The position numbers and the translations under genes were made by a program. The notes beneath the pieces were generated by a model. It was not told where the DNA came from. It ran no database searches and was given only the letters and a program-made list of their open reading frames with translations. Below, one piece after another: positions 7,614 through 17,086 of a stretch of 49,319 bases of DNA; position 1 is the first letter of the stretch, and each line of letters begins with the position of its first letter. Origin of the DNA: Chitinispirillales bacterium (lineage in GTDB: Bacteria; Fibrobacterota; Chitinivibrionia; Chitinivibrionales; Chitinivibrionaceae); assembly GCA_031254455.1 (NCBI GenBank), contig JAIRUI010000103.1, positions 1 to 49,319 of the forward strand, in the 5' to 3' direction.

Positions 7614-10100
7614 TTAATCGTTTTCGTTAAACAAATCTTCCAAAGAACGTGTTTCAAACCGGTCTGACGTAATATAATTCTCATAGTTTTTATAAAAGCC
7701 GTTTTCTTTAACGGCAATCCCGGCTTTTTTCAAAAGCCCTGAAGTGATATATTTGTGCATTGATTTTCCATCTGCCGCGCCGGTATATTTTTTACTTCCT
7801 TCGCCTACGCAAGCGATAGTAACGTCGGTAATTCCATTTGAAGATCCGAATTTCTTCAAATCTATCCGCAGAATAGCGTTCCAAAGGCAATAATTTGTTT
7901 TCTCGAAATCGTTTCCCGCGTCAAACGGATGTAAAATATCGTCGCTTGTACCGCTTTTGGCAATATTTGAAAACGTCGTTTCATCAGTTTCCAAAATGTC
8001 AAAATCAGAAAGTCCGTCATAAAGTCCGCAAAGTCGATTGTGCATTCCTAAAGCGGACGGAGTAATTTTGCTCAAATCCGAAAAAGGACGAACTTTCGTA
8101 ACAGTGTCAAAATTTTTGAGCTTCAAAACCTCGTCATACATAATAATCTCATCAATAAAAAGCGACGGATGTTCTTTTGGATTTTGAATTATCTCGTTAT
8201 TTTGGAAGATGTTATATAAGTGTATTTGTTCCAATAGTGTAAGTTCTAAAGTTCCCAATGCGACCGAATATGTCAAATCTGAGAAATTGCCCGTATTTGC
8301 TCCGACAACTCCGGCGATTTCTTTGTAAACGCGTACCCCCGTAATAGTTTTTCCGGCAAATTCGGTTTTCATTCTATCCAAAATTCCCAAACGATAAAAC
8401 AACTGCCCTAACAAAAAACCGTTTTCGGTAACATTCCCGTTTTTATCAAAAACTTCCCGTGAATTCAGCCGATAAAGCGTTTCAAGAGCCAATACGTTAT
8501 TTGACGACGTCAATAAATCAAATACGAAATTTTCTCCCGCCAGTTTCCCGCCGGAATTTTTTATTTTATACGGCACATTTTTGACCGCCGAATTTTTGAA
8601 ATATGCAAAATTATCTTTAACTTCTCGCGCCCATGCGACATCGTCCGAAACGTCTTTAGTATCGTCAAACATTTCGTTCGGCATAAATATATCCAAATCA
8701 AACATAAGCGCGTTTAGTATAGGTTTTGCCGTGGACGAACCGTTAGGAATCGGTCGAGAAAGCAAAGAAACCGCCCGTGAACCTATTTCATCATGAGATG
8801 AATATGCAAGCAATTTTCCGGTTTTGCTATCGATAATCCCATAAGCATAATATTGTTTTTTTTCAACGCCGTTTACTGTGTCTTTTCCGAAACCGCGCGT
8901 TGAAACCAAACTGTCAAGCGCTCTTTGAAGCGGCAAATCTATCGTCATCGTAATAGTCAAATTTCCTTTTTGACGAATAAGTGAATTTGAATTTAATATG
9001 TCAAAATGCGAAAGCGAGTCTTTTGAATACCCTATTTGATGTAAAAATTTTAACCAATAAATATTAGCTAAATCTATCAAATGTTCGTTTTGGGATACAA
9101 TTTGTTTCGTTTTTGCAAACGACAACACATCAATTTCTTTAAGAACTTGCGCCGCTTTTTCATCATCCCAGCCAAACGCTTTTTTAATTCTGGGCATGTC
9201 GATTCTGCATTGATTTATTATTTTGTTCGGATAATTCATTCCCCATTTCACCATCCGTGAAATGTAAACAGCTTCAGCGTCAGACAAATCGTTTACCGAT
9301 TTTCCCCAAAGTTGCGTCGTAATATCTTGAATCCCCACAAGTCCGTACGACGAGGTTATGCAGTGATTAAAATAAACTTCCATAATCTCTTTTGGAGAAT
9401 ACTTTTTTCTAAGCGCGCCGGCGATACGGACTTCCTGTAATTTTCTGTCGGCGCTGCGCGAAACAAACCTTTGCCCGCCGTTGTCTAATTGTGACACGAA
9501 CATTTTCGCGACTTGCTGCGTAATCGTGGACGTTCCGGCTGGACGGAATTTTCTTGTTTTTACAAAATCCACCCCCGCTTTCAAAAGCGCTCTTATGAAA
9601 CTGCTGTAATCAAATCCATAGTTGTTGGTAAAAAATGTTTTATCTTCCGCCGCAACTACCGCCGTAATTAAGTTGTTCGGAAACGAATCAAACGAAACCC
9701 TGCTATGGTCGGTTAAAATTTTGGCTATTTCCAATCCGTTTCTGTCTCTTATTTCAATTTTGTTTGAATATGCGGGAATCTTGTTGAGTTCCTCGACAAT
9801 TTTCAGCGACGGATAATTTTCAAGTGCAATCCCGTTGATTATCTCAACTTTTATTGAATTGTTTTGATTCGCTCCGGCGACTTTGTTTACCTGCTTTTGC
9901 ATTTCGTCGTCCGTTAAAATATCTTTCCATGCCGCACCAAACGAATTTGAAAGTAATCCGCGGTTATCCAAATCTATAAGTTTATCCGCCCACTTACTAA
10001 CGTAACGATAAGCAAAAATTTGTCCTAAAAAATATCCGCCTGCCGCAAACATCGCCAAGCAAAAAATCGTAATCATAGTTATTATTATAACTTTTTTCAT
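7614..10100 (-). CDS. Second, divergent class A penicillin-binding protein
   Basis: About 828 residues with one N-terminal membrane segment (MKKVIIITMITIFCLAMF). A GT51 glycosyltransferase domain follows: AAEDKTFF (Glu152), GTSTITQQVAKM, and KEIMEVYFNH (Glu241). The distal part is a divergent penicillin-binding domain with SSTAK (Ser456, Lys459), an SSN motif, and KSGT, i.e. all three active-site motifs in order but with little other similarity to PBP1A. The frame extends to a GTG at 10130; I prefer the ATG at 10100 because the membrane segment begins there, though neither start has a clear ribosome site. It is transcribed away from dnaX. The product probably builds murein in a specialised setting; that is inference. 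It could instead be a PBP1C-like protein. Confidence 0.85.
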   Translation of the reverse strand: MKKVIIITMITIFCLAMFAAGGYFLGQIFAYRYVSKWADKLIDLDNRGLLSNSFGAAWKDILTDDEMQKQVNKVAGANQNNSIKVEIINGIALENYPSLKIVEELNKIPAYSNKIEIRDRNGLEIAKILTDHSRVSFDSFPNNLITAVVAAEDKTFFTNNYGFDYSSFIRALLKAGVDFVKTRKFRPAGTSTITQQVAKMFVSQLDNGGQRFVSRSADRKLQEVRIAGALRKKYSPKEIMEVYFNHCITSSYGLVGIQDITTQLWGKSVNDLSDAEAVYISRMVKWGMNYPNKIINQCRIDMPRIKKAFGWDDEKAAQVLKEIDVLSFAKTKQIVSQNEHLIDLANIYWLKFLHQIGYSKDSLSHFDILNSNSLIRQKGNLTITMTIDLPLQRALDSLVSTRGFGKDTVNGVEKKQYYAYGIIDSKTGKLLAYSSHDEIGSRAVSLLSRPIPNGSSTAKPILNALMFDLDIFMPNEMFDDTKDVSDDVAWAREVKDNFAYFKNSAVKNVPYKIKNSGGKLAGENFVFDLLTSSNNVLALETLYRLNSREVFDKNGNVTENGFLLGQLFYRLGILDRMKTEFAGKTITGVRVYKEIAGVVGANTGNFSDLTYSVALGTLELTLLEQIHLYNIFQNNEIIQNPKEHPSLFIDEIIMYDEVLKLKNFDTVTKVRPFSDLSKITPSALGMHNRLCGLYDGLSDFDILETDETTFSNIAKSGTSDDILHPFDAGNDFEKTNYCLWNAILRIDLKKFGSSNGITDVTIACVGEGSKKYTGAADGKSMHKYITSGLLKKAGIAVKENGFYKNYENYITSDRFETRSLEDLFNEND

Positions 10101-10116
10101 AAACCGAATATAATTT

Positions 10117-10151
10117 TTGCCGCAAAACACCGCAAAATAAATTATTTTTTC
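10117..10151 (+). promoter_or_regulatory. Putative dnaX promoter with TAAATTATTTT element
   Basis: TTGCCG at 10117-10122 is followed after 15 bases by TAAATTATTTTTTC at 10138-10151, 32 bases before the dnaX start. The same element occurs before the 33450 helicase and the leuB-like gene, which supports a regulatory role. The exact -10 hexamer is unclear. Confidence 0.4.
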
Positions 10152-10182
10152 AAAAAAAAACAGAAACGGACGGCAATAAATT

Positions 10183-11565
10183 ATGGCTTATCTTGTTTTT
10201 GCAAGAAAATGGCGACCAATGTCGTTTGACGATGTCGTCGGACAAGAACACATTACGAATACGATAAAAAGGTCTATTTCGGCGGATAAAGTAGCGCACT
10301 CTTACATTTTCACCGGAACACGCGGAGTCGGAAAGACCACTACGGCGCGAATTTTAGCGAGAGCGCTTAATTGTGAAAAAGGTCCGACTCCAGAACCTTG
10401 CGGAGAATGCGGCAGCTGCAAAGCGGCTATAAGCGGCTCAAATTTTAATGTCGTAGAATTTGACGCAGCGTCGAACAGCGGCGTAAACGATGTCAAAGAA
10501 TTGATGGAATCCGTAAATTACGTTCCAGTAGGAAACACAGGGAATTCCCGCGTTTTTTTGATTGACGAAGCGCACTCTCTGTCCAAACAGGCATGGAATT
10601 CGTTATTGAAAACGCTTGAAGAACCGCCGTCAAACGTCGTTTTCATTTTTGCGACAACCGAGCCGGAGAAAATACCGCAAACAATTCTTTCACGCTCAAT
10701 AAGATTTGATTTTCGCCCGATTGGCGAAGAGGCGATTTTTAAGCAGCTGGCAAAAATATGCGACACGGAACTTATTAAATTTGAAGAAAATACGTTGCGT
10801 TTGATAGCGCGAAAAGCGAACGGAAGCATGCGGGATTCTCTTTCGCTTTTGGAACAAGTGCGTTCCTACTGCGAAGGCGATTTAAAAGAGCGGCAAGCCC
10901 GTGAAGTTCTCGGGCTTATTTCTGTTGATACATATGTAAAAATTTTAGAATTTGCCGACCAACGCAAAATTCCCGAAATTTTGGAAATTTTTGACAATTC
11001 GCTTAACGACGGTTATGACATTTCGGAGTTTATAGACGGACTCACGGAATTTTTACGTTCGCTTTTGTTTTTTTCGATAAAGGGAAATATGCCCGAAGAC
11101 GATTTGGCAAATTCCTGCAAATCGCTTTTGGAAAAATACTCAGAAGGCGATATTATACGAATAAGTGAAATGGCGGCTATGACTCAAAAGGAATTGTATT
11201 ATTCATCTTTTCGGCGGTTCGCGGCTGAGCGGCTTCTTGTAAAAATAGCAAATATCGATAAAACCGTTACTATTTCTCAACTGCTGGATTTTTTTAAGAA
11301 AAGTGAAAACAGCGGCGTTCAACAACCTGAAAGGCTTGAAACGGCAAAATTTGAAAACGACGTTAAACCCATAGAATCTAAGATTGTTGAAAAACAACCG
11401 CAAATAGTTACAAACGAGCGGGATTTTCATATAAAAAAAACCGAAACAAAAGAAATTGTAAAAAATTTGGAACCGAAAGTAAACGAAAACATTGAAACGA
11501 TTATGCAAAAACAACCTATTATAGGTCGTATTATTGAGAAATTTGATGGGAAATTTATAGATTGA
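10183..11565 (+). CDS. dnaX: DNA polymerase III subunit gamma/tau
   Basis: A 460-residue AAA+ clamp-loader subunit. It opens with the family signature LVFARKWRPMSFDDVVGQ, then Walker A GTRGVGKTTT (about 44-53), a four-Cys zinc module (CEKGPTPEPCGECGSC), Walker B with LIDEAHSL, and sensor 1 FATTEPEKIP. The C-terminal 90 residues are charged and low-complexity; the tau-specific domains V known from E. coli are short or missing. An A8 run at 11433-11440 lies in this tail, but runs of this size are common here. The gene heads a row with ybaB and recR, the common bacterial order dnaX-ybaB-recR. Confidence 0.96.
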   Translation: MAYLVFARKWRPMSFDDVVGQEHITNTIKRSISADKVAHSYIFTGTRGVGKTTTARILARALNCEKGPTPEPCGECGSCKAAISGSNFNVVEFDAASNSGVNDVKELMESVNYVPVGNTGNSRVFLIDEAHSLSKQAWNSLLKTLEEPPSNVVFIFATTEPEKIPQTILSRSIRFDFRPIGEEAIFKQLAKICDTELIKFEENTLRLIARKANGSMRDSLSLLEQVRSYCEGDLKERQAREVLGLISVDTYVKILEFADQRKIPEILEIFDNSLNDGYDISEFIDGLTEFLRSLLFFSIKGNMPEDDLANSCKSLLEKYSEGDIIRISEMAAMTQKELYYSSFRRFAAERLLVKIANIDKTVTISQLLDFFKKSENSGVQQPERLETAKFENDVKPIESKIVEKQPQIVTNERDFHIKKTETKEIVKNLEPKVNENIETIMQKQPIIGRIIEKFDGKFID

Positions 11566-11575
11566 GAGGTTAAAG

Positions 11576-11887
11576 ATGTCCGGTGTAATGCAAAAAATGA
11601 TGAAGCAGGCGCAAAAAATGCAAGCGGAGTTTCAAAAAACGCAGGAAGAATTGGCGCAAAAACAGATTGAAGGAACCGCAGGCGGCGGTATGGTAAAAAT
11701 CACTATGGACGGAAACGGGGTTTTGCAGTCGGTAAAAATCAACAAGGAAGCGGTTGACCCGAATGATGTCGAAATGCTTGAGGATTTGGTAGCGGCGGCG
11801 TTCAAAAACGCAAACGATCAAATTAAAAAATTATCCGACGATTCGCTCGGAGCAATTACCGGCGGACTTGGATTGTCGGGTTTTTGA
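11576..11887 (+). CDS. ybaB: YbaB/EbfC family nucleoid-associated protein
   Basis: A 103-residue protein starting MSGVMQKMMKQAQKMQ, the typical coiled helix start of the family, followed by the conserved GGGMVKITMDGNG strand region and a C-terminal Gly-rich end (AITGGLGLSGF). YbaB/EbfC dimers bind DNA and are found between dnaX and recR in many bacteria, as here. A GAGAGG ribosome site precedes the start. The stop codon overlaps the recR start by one base (TGATG), so translational coupling is likely. Confidence 0.96.
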   Translation: MSGVMQKMMKQAQKMQAEFQKTQEELAQKQIEGTAGGGMVKITMDGNGVLQSVKINKEAVDPNDVEMLEDLVAAAFKNANDQIKKLSDDSLGAITGGLGLSGF

Positions 11888-12489
11888 TGATTCCCAAACA
11901 TTTGCAGGAATTGGTGGACGCTATACGGATTTTGCCCTCGGTAGGTGAAAAAAGTGCGTTTAGGATGGCTTTGTATTTATTGGAATTGCAAAATGAAAAT
12001 CCGCTGAAATTGGCGAATGCAATAATAAATGCGAAAAAGAACGTTATTCACTGCGAAATTTGTAACGGACTTTGCGAAACGTCTATTTGTCCGATTTGCA
12101 GCGACCCTGACCGCAATAGTTCCATTATTTGCGTCGTTGAGCGCCCTTCCGATATGTTTGCAATAGAAAAAAATAGGCGATTTAAAGGAGTATATCATGT
12201 TTTGGGCGGGTTGATTTCTCCAATTGCCGGAATTACGCCGGATAAATTATCGTTAAATCTACTCAAAAAACGTATTGAAAGCGGCGGAATCTCCGAAATA
12301 ATTATCGCATTAGGATTCACCGGCGAGGCGGAAACGACGACTTTTTACATACAAAAAACACTGACTGGGTTGCCGATTACCGTCTCAAAACTTGCACAGG
12401 GTTTGTCGTCGGGACTTGAAATAGTTCACGCCGATCAAAACACGCTCGTTCAGGCGATCGATAACAGAAAAATCATTTCAAGAGGTTAA
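11887..12489 (+). CDS. recR: Recombination mediator protein RecR
   Basis: A 200-residue protein of normal RecR length that helps RecF/RecO load RecA at gaps. It has the N-terminal helix-hairpin-helix (IRILPSVGEKSAFRMALYLL), a four-Cys zinc finger (HCEICNGLCETSICPIC), and a Toprim domain beginning CVVERPSDMFAIE with GLISPIAGITPDKL. A TTG one codon earlier is open, but the ATG at 11887 overlapping the ybaB stop is the more natural coupled start. The next gene, pgpA, follows after 2 bases. Confidence 0.96.
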   Translation: MIPKHLQELVDAIRILPSVGEKSAFRMALYLLELQNENPLKLANAIINAKKNVIHCEICNGLCETSICPICSDPDRNSSIICVVERPSDMFAIEKNRRFKGVYHVLGGLISPIAGITPDKLSLNLLKKRIESGGISEIIIALGFTGEAETTTFYIQKTLTGLPITVSKLAQGLSSGLEIVHADQNTLVQAIDNRKIISRG

Positions 12490-12491
12490 TT

Positions 12492-12998
12492 ATGAAAGAA
12501 AAATTTATTTCTATTGTACGAAGAATTTTCTCGACATGCTTTTACGTCGGTTATATTCCCGGTCCTGCGGGAACGTACGGTTCGTTTTTGACTGTCGCTT
12601 TATTGTATCATTTTATAGATATAACGCAATTTTGGTTCATAAATCAGAATGCGCATCTGTTTCTTTTGGGATTTACAATTTTTGTTTTCGCAGGGTTTTG
12701 GCTTTGCGCCGACACGTTAAACAATTTTGGGAAAGACGATCCGAAAGTCGTTATTGTTGACGAAGTCGCAGGACAAATCATAACGTTTTTATTTACACCG
12801 CTTTCAGCGCCCGTACTTTTGACCGGGTTTATTTTATTTCGTTTTTTCGACATAGTAAAGCCATACCCCGTTCATCTTTTCGAACAATTGGACGATGGCG
12901 TCGGAATTATGACGGACGATGTTGCGGCGGGAATTTTGAGCTGTATTTCACTTAATTTATTATTGGTCGGTTATGGATTTATTGCAGCAAGAATATAG
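12492..12998 (+). CDS. pgpA: Phosphatidylglycerophosphatase A
   Basis: A 168-residue membrane enzyme that dephosphorylates phosphatidylglycerol phosphate in phospholipid synthesis. Family motifs are present: GPAGTYGS near the N-terminus, DDPKVVIVDEVAGQ in the middle, FRFFDIVKPYPV, and the C-terminal GVGIMTDDVAAGI. Three or four hydrophobic segments are visible. An AAGAGG ribosome site inside the end of recR serves its ATG, so it is the last gene of the dnaX-ybaB-recR-pgpA unit. Confidence 0.93.
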   Translation: MKEKFISIVRRIFSTCFYVGYIPGPAGTYGSFLTVALLYHFIDITQFWFINQNAHLFLLGFTIFVFAGFWLCADTLNNFGKDDPKVVIVDEVAGQIITFLFTPLSAPVLLTGFILFRFFDIVKPYPVHLFEQLDDGVGIMTDDVAAGILSCISLNLLLVGYGFIAARI

Positions 12999-13342
12999 TC
13001 AAAACAAAACCTACAAAAGAAAATACATAAGAAAATGAAGAAATTACATAGCCCCGTTGACAACCGTACGAAGCCAAATATTATTTTCTCATTGAAAAAA
13101 TGACTACAGATTTCAGAATAGGGTTAGACGCGATGATTGCACCGAATTGGAATTTACTCTTTTCATCCCCGCATATACACGTTATAAATCATTATTTCTC
13201 AAGAACTTACACACTTCAATGTCAGATTATCGTTCAAATAAAAAAAGAAACAATTAACAATTTTGCTTATTTGATTACTCCATAACCGGAGATAAATAGT
13301 CAAAATTATTGATTGTTTTTATATTAAAATTTGGAGGTTTCT
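12999..13342 (+). other. Intergenic region without a supported gene
   Basis: This 344-base stretch holds a promoter-like element (13057-13084) and otherwise only short open frames without ribosome sites. The longest, 13100-13285, has an implausible composition. No RNA gene, obvious hairpin terminator or coding remnant was recognised. Confidence 0.6.
13057..13084 (+). promoter_or_regulatory. Candidate promoter upstream of the chemoreceptor gene
   Basis: A perfect -35 TTGACA (13057-13062), a 16-base spacer and TATTAT (13079-13084) are the best sigma70-like match in the gap. The start of the chemoreceptor is about 250 bases downstream, so a long leader would be implied. Confidence 0.4.
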
Positions 13343-15247
13343 GTGTTTGGTAAACTCAGTTTAAGCAAAAAGATCGCCCTTGGTTATCTTTTTGTAATAT
13401 CGGTTATGGTTCTGTTGTCGTTCGCCGTTTCAATTTCTCTCAAAAATGTAGCCGATAATTCAGACATTGTGGCGAAAGAGTTTAACCCGGGCGTCGAAGT
13501 TTTGAGTGAGATGTACGATGGACTGTCAGAATTCTTTTATTGCGGAAATTACTACTATATATCGCAGGAAGACAGTTTTTATCTTGAATCGGTACAACTT
13601 GAGAAAACTATGGACGATATATTTGTAAAAATTTACGAATTGCTTAAAACGTCAAAACATTTAGTACTATTGCAAGACGGCGTTGACGGACTTTACAAAG
13701 GAATTAACGCTTCAAAAAAATACTTTCATTCTCTTAACGAAAGTTTGAATGAAAAGAAACGACTCAATGAGTCATTGACAAATAACGGAGAAAGTATGAT
13801 TGAGCGGATTAAAGTTTTGAAATCAAAATTCCAAACGGAAACGAAAGAATGGACTGCTGTTTCAAATGCCGAAAATTGCGCCGTTTCAATGCAGTTTAAC
13901 CATTTGATTTTCAAAACTAATCGGGAAGCAGGCAAAAAAGCTGCGGAATACAAGGCTCTGTTGCTTGAAAATTTGAAAACTCTCGAAAATTATAATATTC
14001 CTTCCGATTCAAAAATTAACTTGGTAAATATATTCAAAATTGTAGATAGTTATACTTCGGAAATGGATTTACTGACTGTCGAACATCTGAAATCGGAAAC
14101 GCTTTTTCAGGATTTTTTATTAAGCCAATCAGTTTTGGAAGAACTTAACGACATATATTATGCAGACAGCGAAACCGGCGGAGAAAACGCAAAATTTGTT
14201 TCGGATTCGTTGCATATTTCAATTTTAATTTTACTGACAGGTGCGATACTATCAATTGTTTTAGGAACCGTTTTGTGCATTATTATTACCAGTTCGATCG
14301 TTAAACCTATAAAGGCGGCTATCAACGGACTTTCGGAAAGTTCAAGTTACCTTACGCTGGCGGCAGGGGAAATTTCAAATACATCGCAGGAAATGGCAAA
14401 CGGAGCGAACGAGCAGGCAGCGAATTTAGAAGAAATTTCATCATCGCTTAACGAAATTACATCTACGACCAAGCAAACCGCCGACAACGTCAAAAATGTG
14501 GACATTTTGGTTAAGGATAGTGTCGATAAAGCAAAAGCGAGTCAAGACGTAATGAATCGCCTTCAAAACGCGGTAGTGGAAATTCAGCGCTCAAGCAACG
14601 AAACGGCTAAAATACTAAAAGATATTGACGAAATTGCTTTCCAGACAAATCTTTTGGCGCTGAATGCTGCGGTTGAAGCGGCTCGAGCCGGCGAATTCGG
14701 GAAAGGATTTGCGGTTGTCGCCGAAGAAGTTAGAAATCTTGCTCAACGAAGTGCGGAAAGTGCGAAAAGAACAGCGCAGCTTATTGAAGGTTCGCAGGCA
14801 AGCAGTTCACACGGAGTAAATTTGGCAAAAGAAACGACGGAGGCGATTGGTAAAATTACGGAAGCGTCAAACAAAATCGCCATGATAGTTAATGATATTA
14901 CAATCTCCGCTCAAGAGCAGGCGCGTGGAGTTTCGCAAGTTAATTCCGCTATTAGAAGTATGGACCAGATAACGCAGTCAAACACTTCGGGTTCACAGGA
15001 ATTGGCCGAAGGTTCGCAGGAATTAAATTCACAGTCGCTTACGATGAACGGCTTGGTGGGCGATTTGGTTGGTGTCGTCGGCGGTGAAACGGCGAAAACC
15101 GAAAGGTTGAAACGTCATAATACAATGGTAATGGAAAGAAAAACGCGGCATATAAAGAAAATATCAACCGATCGTAATTTACCGGAGAAATTTTCGGATT
15201 CACGAACATTGATTTCGTTTGACGACGATAAATTCGGCAATTACTGA
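13343..15247 (+). CDS. Methyl-accepting chemotaxis protein
   Basis: About 635 residues. A GTG start at 13343 is chosen because GGAGG lies 5 bases upstream; an in-frame TTG at 13331 would overlap that site. The protein has a first membrane helix (IALGYLFVISVMVLLSFAVSI), an extracytoplasmic helical region of about 250 residues that looks like a four-helix bundle sensor, a second membrane helix (about 285-310), and a cytoplasmic signalling domain with the hairpin tip DEIAFQTNLLALNAAVEAAR and EVRNLAQRSAESAK. The region after the second helix is short for a complete HAMP domain (IVKPIKAAINGL only is visible). No C-terminal CheR-binding pentapeptide is seen. The ligand is unknown. With flhA it indicates chemotactic motility. 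Confidence 0.93.
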   Translation: MFGKLSLSKKIALGYLFVISVMVLLSFAVSISLKNVADNSDIVAKEFNPGVEVLSEMYDGLSEFFYCGNYYYISQEDSFYLESVQLEKTMDDIFVKIYELLKTSKHLVLLQDGVDGLYKGINASKKYFHSLNESLNEKKRLNESLTNNGESMIERIKVLKSKFQTETKEWTAVSNAENCAVSMQFNHLIFKTNREAGKKAAEYKALLLENLKTLENYNIPSDSKINLVNIFKIVDSYTSEMDLLTVEHLKSETLFQDFLLSQSVLEELNDIYYADSETGGENAKFVSDSLHISILILLTGAILSIVLGTVLCIIITSSIVKPIKAAINGLSESSSYLTLAAGEISNTSQEMANGANEQAANLEEISSSLNEITSTTKQTADNVKNVDILVKDSVDKAKASQDVMNRLQNAVVEIQRSSNETAKILKDIDEIAFQTNLLALNAAVEAARAGEFGKGFAVVAEEVRNLAQRSAESAKRTAQLIEGSQASSSHGVNLAKETTEAIGKITEASNKIAMIVNDITISAQEQARGVSQVNSAIRSMDQITQSNTSGSQELAEGSQELNSQSLTMNGLVGDLVGVVGGETAKTERLKRHNTMVMERKTRHIKKISTDRNLPEKFSDSRTLISFDDDKFGNY

Positions 15248-15308
15248 TTTTCTATAAATTTTCTATTGACAAAACTTTGTGATCAATAATAAAAAGAATT
15301 ATATTTTT

Positions 15309-16964
15309 TCATTCGTAAAAACTACTTTCGGATAGTTTTACAAGGATAAAACTCACGCAATCTTTTACGGAATTTTCTTGGGGGAAAACCGGCATTTCTT
15401 CCGAAATAATTCTCGCACGCGTCATTTGACTGCTGTCGGGAAATTCATAAGTCATTCCAAGCATTTTCATAAACATTATCGCACGTATGGAACTTTCAAA
15501 ATAACCGTCTGCGCCAAACTCAAACTGCGAAAAACCTATCACTTCACCACGAATGTAATTTGCAGTTTTCTGCGGCTCACGCTTTCCTATAAAGGCGATT
15601 GCATTGATTTCGTTTTGGTTGGCGATTTTTTGGATTTTAAAATGTATTTGTTGCGCTAAGAAAACATCCTGTCGAAATCTTTCACTATCGCTATAAAATA
15701 AAGCCGATGAAATTTGTGATGAATTTAAGGCAACCACAAACGCTAAAACCGTAAAAATACAGGCATATATCTTTTCACTTCTAGAAATTATAAAATAAAA
15801 AAGGAAGCCAAATACAAACGGGAGCGTAAACAACGTCCGAAGCGGCGGTTTGTTACCAAGAAATATACCTATCAACAAAACCGACAACAAAATAAGGATC
15901 GCCGCTGAAAAATAAACTAAATTATTAATCTTAATTTTTTCTCGAAAAATATATATTAGAAATATAATTGAGAGCGGCAGTAGAATTATTGAACCGAAAA
16001 CCGTAGATAATTCAAAAATTCTGTCACTTATTGATAACCCCGTTGTTATCGTAGTCTGTGAATTTGTTATAAATAAAGATGAAATTATTGAATGGATCAA
16101 CTCTATTTTTGCGAAAGTCAGGATATATATAAAAGCGAAAACATTAAGTAAATTACTCTTTACTGTTTCAAGATTCCAAGTATTCATTAAATATAAATAT
16201 TTTTCAATTCCAAGGGCTAAAATAATTAATTTCCCGACAAGCCAATAAATTGTTAGAGAAACAATAAGCGCGATAAATATTTTTAATGGTAATTTTTTAT
16301 CGAAATCACTTCTTTGACACATGAATAAAATTGCAACCGCAAATCCGAAAATAAACAAAATCGCAAAACTTTGATAAATACATATAATAAAAGCCATCAA
16401 AATAATAGCAAAAATTATTGTTTTTTTAATCCTGTTCGTGAAACCTTCAAACAATAGAATTATCACAAACGGTGTGATAAAAATGCCAAAAAATACTTCC
16501 GCCGATTGAAGTGCAAATTGTAAATTCTCAGCCCAAATCGGTGACGTTACTGCGATACTTACAAATGCAAATACAGGTATTTTCTTGTCGTTTTTTTTAT
16601 CAAAATATGATAAGAAAAAAGCCCATGAAACTGCCGAAAATACAAGAAAAAGCATAGATATAAACGTGGAATAGAAAGGATTAAATAAATTTATGTTACA
16701 AAGAGTTTTGAGCGCCACAAGAGCAGTTCTGCTTATACCTAACCAATGGATAATACTTTCGTTCTTGTTTGCAATAAATCCTTCCGTATCAAGACCTATT
16801 GTAAAAAGGAATATCTTTGCCGAAAATGCAACAAATACACACAATGTCGAGAATATAATTAAAAAAAAATTTTGTTTAGCATAATCCAAAATACTGAGAA
16901 ATAGGTGATGTTCGACTAAAAGCCGTTCTTTTTTCTTCATTTTACCCAAAAAATCAAAAGCCAT
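15309..16964 (-). CDS. GtrII-like membrane glucosyltransferase
   Basis: A 551-residue protein with about ten to twelve hydrophobic segments. After a basic N-terminal tail it shows GLDTEGFI, then WLGISRTALVALKTL and NPFYSTFISMLFL, and later GNKPPLRTLFTLPFVFGF. This pattern fits GtrII-type (Gtr/lipid-linked sugar) glucosyltransferases, which add glucose from a lipid carrier to surface polysaccharide on the outer face of the membrane. The ATG has an AAAGGA site. No gtrA/gtrB partner genes are adjacent. It converges with the chemoreceptor gene, 61 bases away. The family call rests on my reading of the motifs and hydrophobicity only. Confidence 0.6.
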   Translation of the reverse strand: MAFDFLGKMKKKERLLVEHHLFLSILDYAKQNFFLIIFSTLCVFVAFSAKIFLFTIGLDTEGFIANKNESIIHWLGISRTALVALKTLCNINLFNPFYSTFISMLFLVFSAVSWAFFLSYFDKKNDKKIPVFAFVSIAVTSPIWAENLQFALQSAEVFFGIFITPFVIILLFEGFTNRIKKTIIFAIILMAFIICIYQSFAILFIFGFAVAILFMCQRSDFDKKLPLKIFIALIVSLTIYWLVGKLIILALGIEKYLYLMNTWNLETVKSNLLNVFAFIYILTFAKIELIHSIISSLFITNSQTTITTGLSISDRIFELSTVFGSIILLPLSIIFLIYIFREKIKINNLVYFSAAILILLSVLLIGIFLGNKPPLRTLFTLPFVFGFLFYFIISRSEKIYACIFTVLAFVVALNSSQISSALFYSDSERFRQDVFLAQQIHFKIQKIANQNEINAIAFIGKREPQKTANYIRGEVIGFSQFEFGADGYFESSIRAIMFMKMLGMTYEFPDSSQMTRARIISEEMPVFPQENSVKDCVSFILVKLSESSFYE

Positions 16965-17030
16965 TACAAATTTCCTTTAAAAAACAAGCATACATTGAAA
17001 ACATTGGGAATTATATACATCCGTGACCAA

Positions 17031-17069
17031 GATCATAAATAACCTAATTCCTCAAGCCTATTTATGATC
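17031..17069. repeat. 11-bp inverted repeat
   Basis: GATCATAAATA at 17031-17041 and its exact complement TATTTATGATC at 17059-17069 are separated by 17 bases. It lies about 67 bases upstream of the GtrII-like gene and directly after the end of the remnant frame at 17087. It could be a weak terminator hairpin or an operator. Confidence 0.7.
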
Positions 17070-17086
17070 GCATTTATCGTGAATAC

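Noticed and set aside
13100..13285. Plus-strand 61-codon open frame before the chemoreceptor
   Set aside because: No ribosome site, odd composition (many His, Ile, Asn) and no recognisable domain.
15264..15290. TTGACA followed by TAATAA at the end of the chemoreceptor gene
   Set aside because: It would transcribe into the back of the GtrII-like gene with no gene to serve; likely a chance match.
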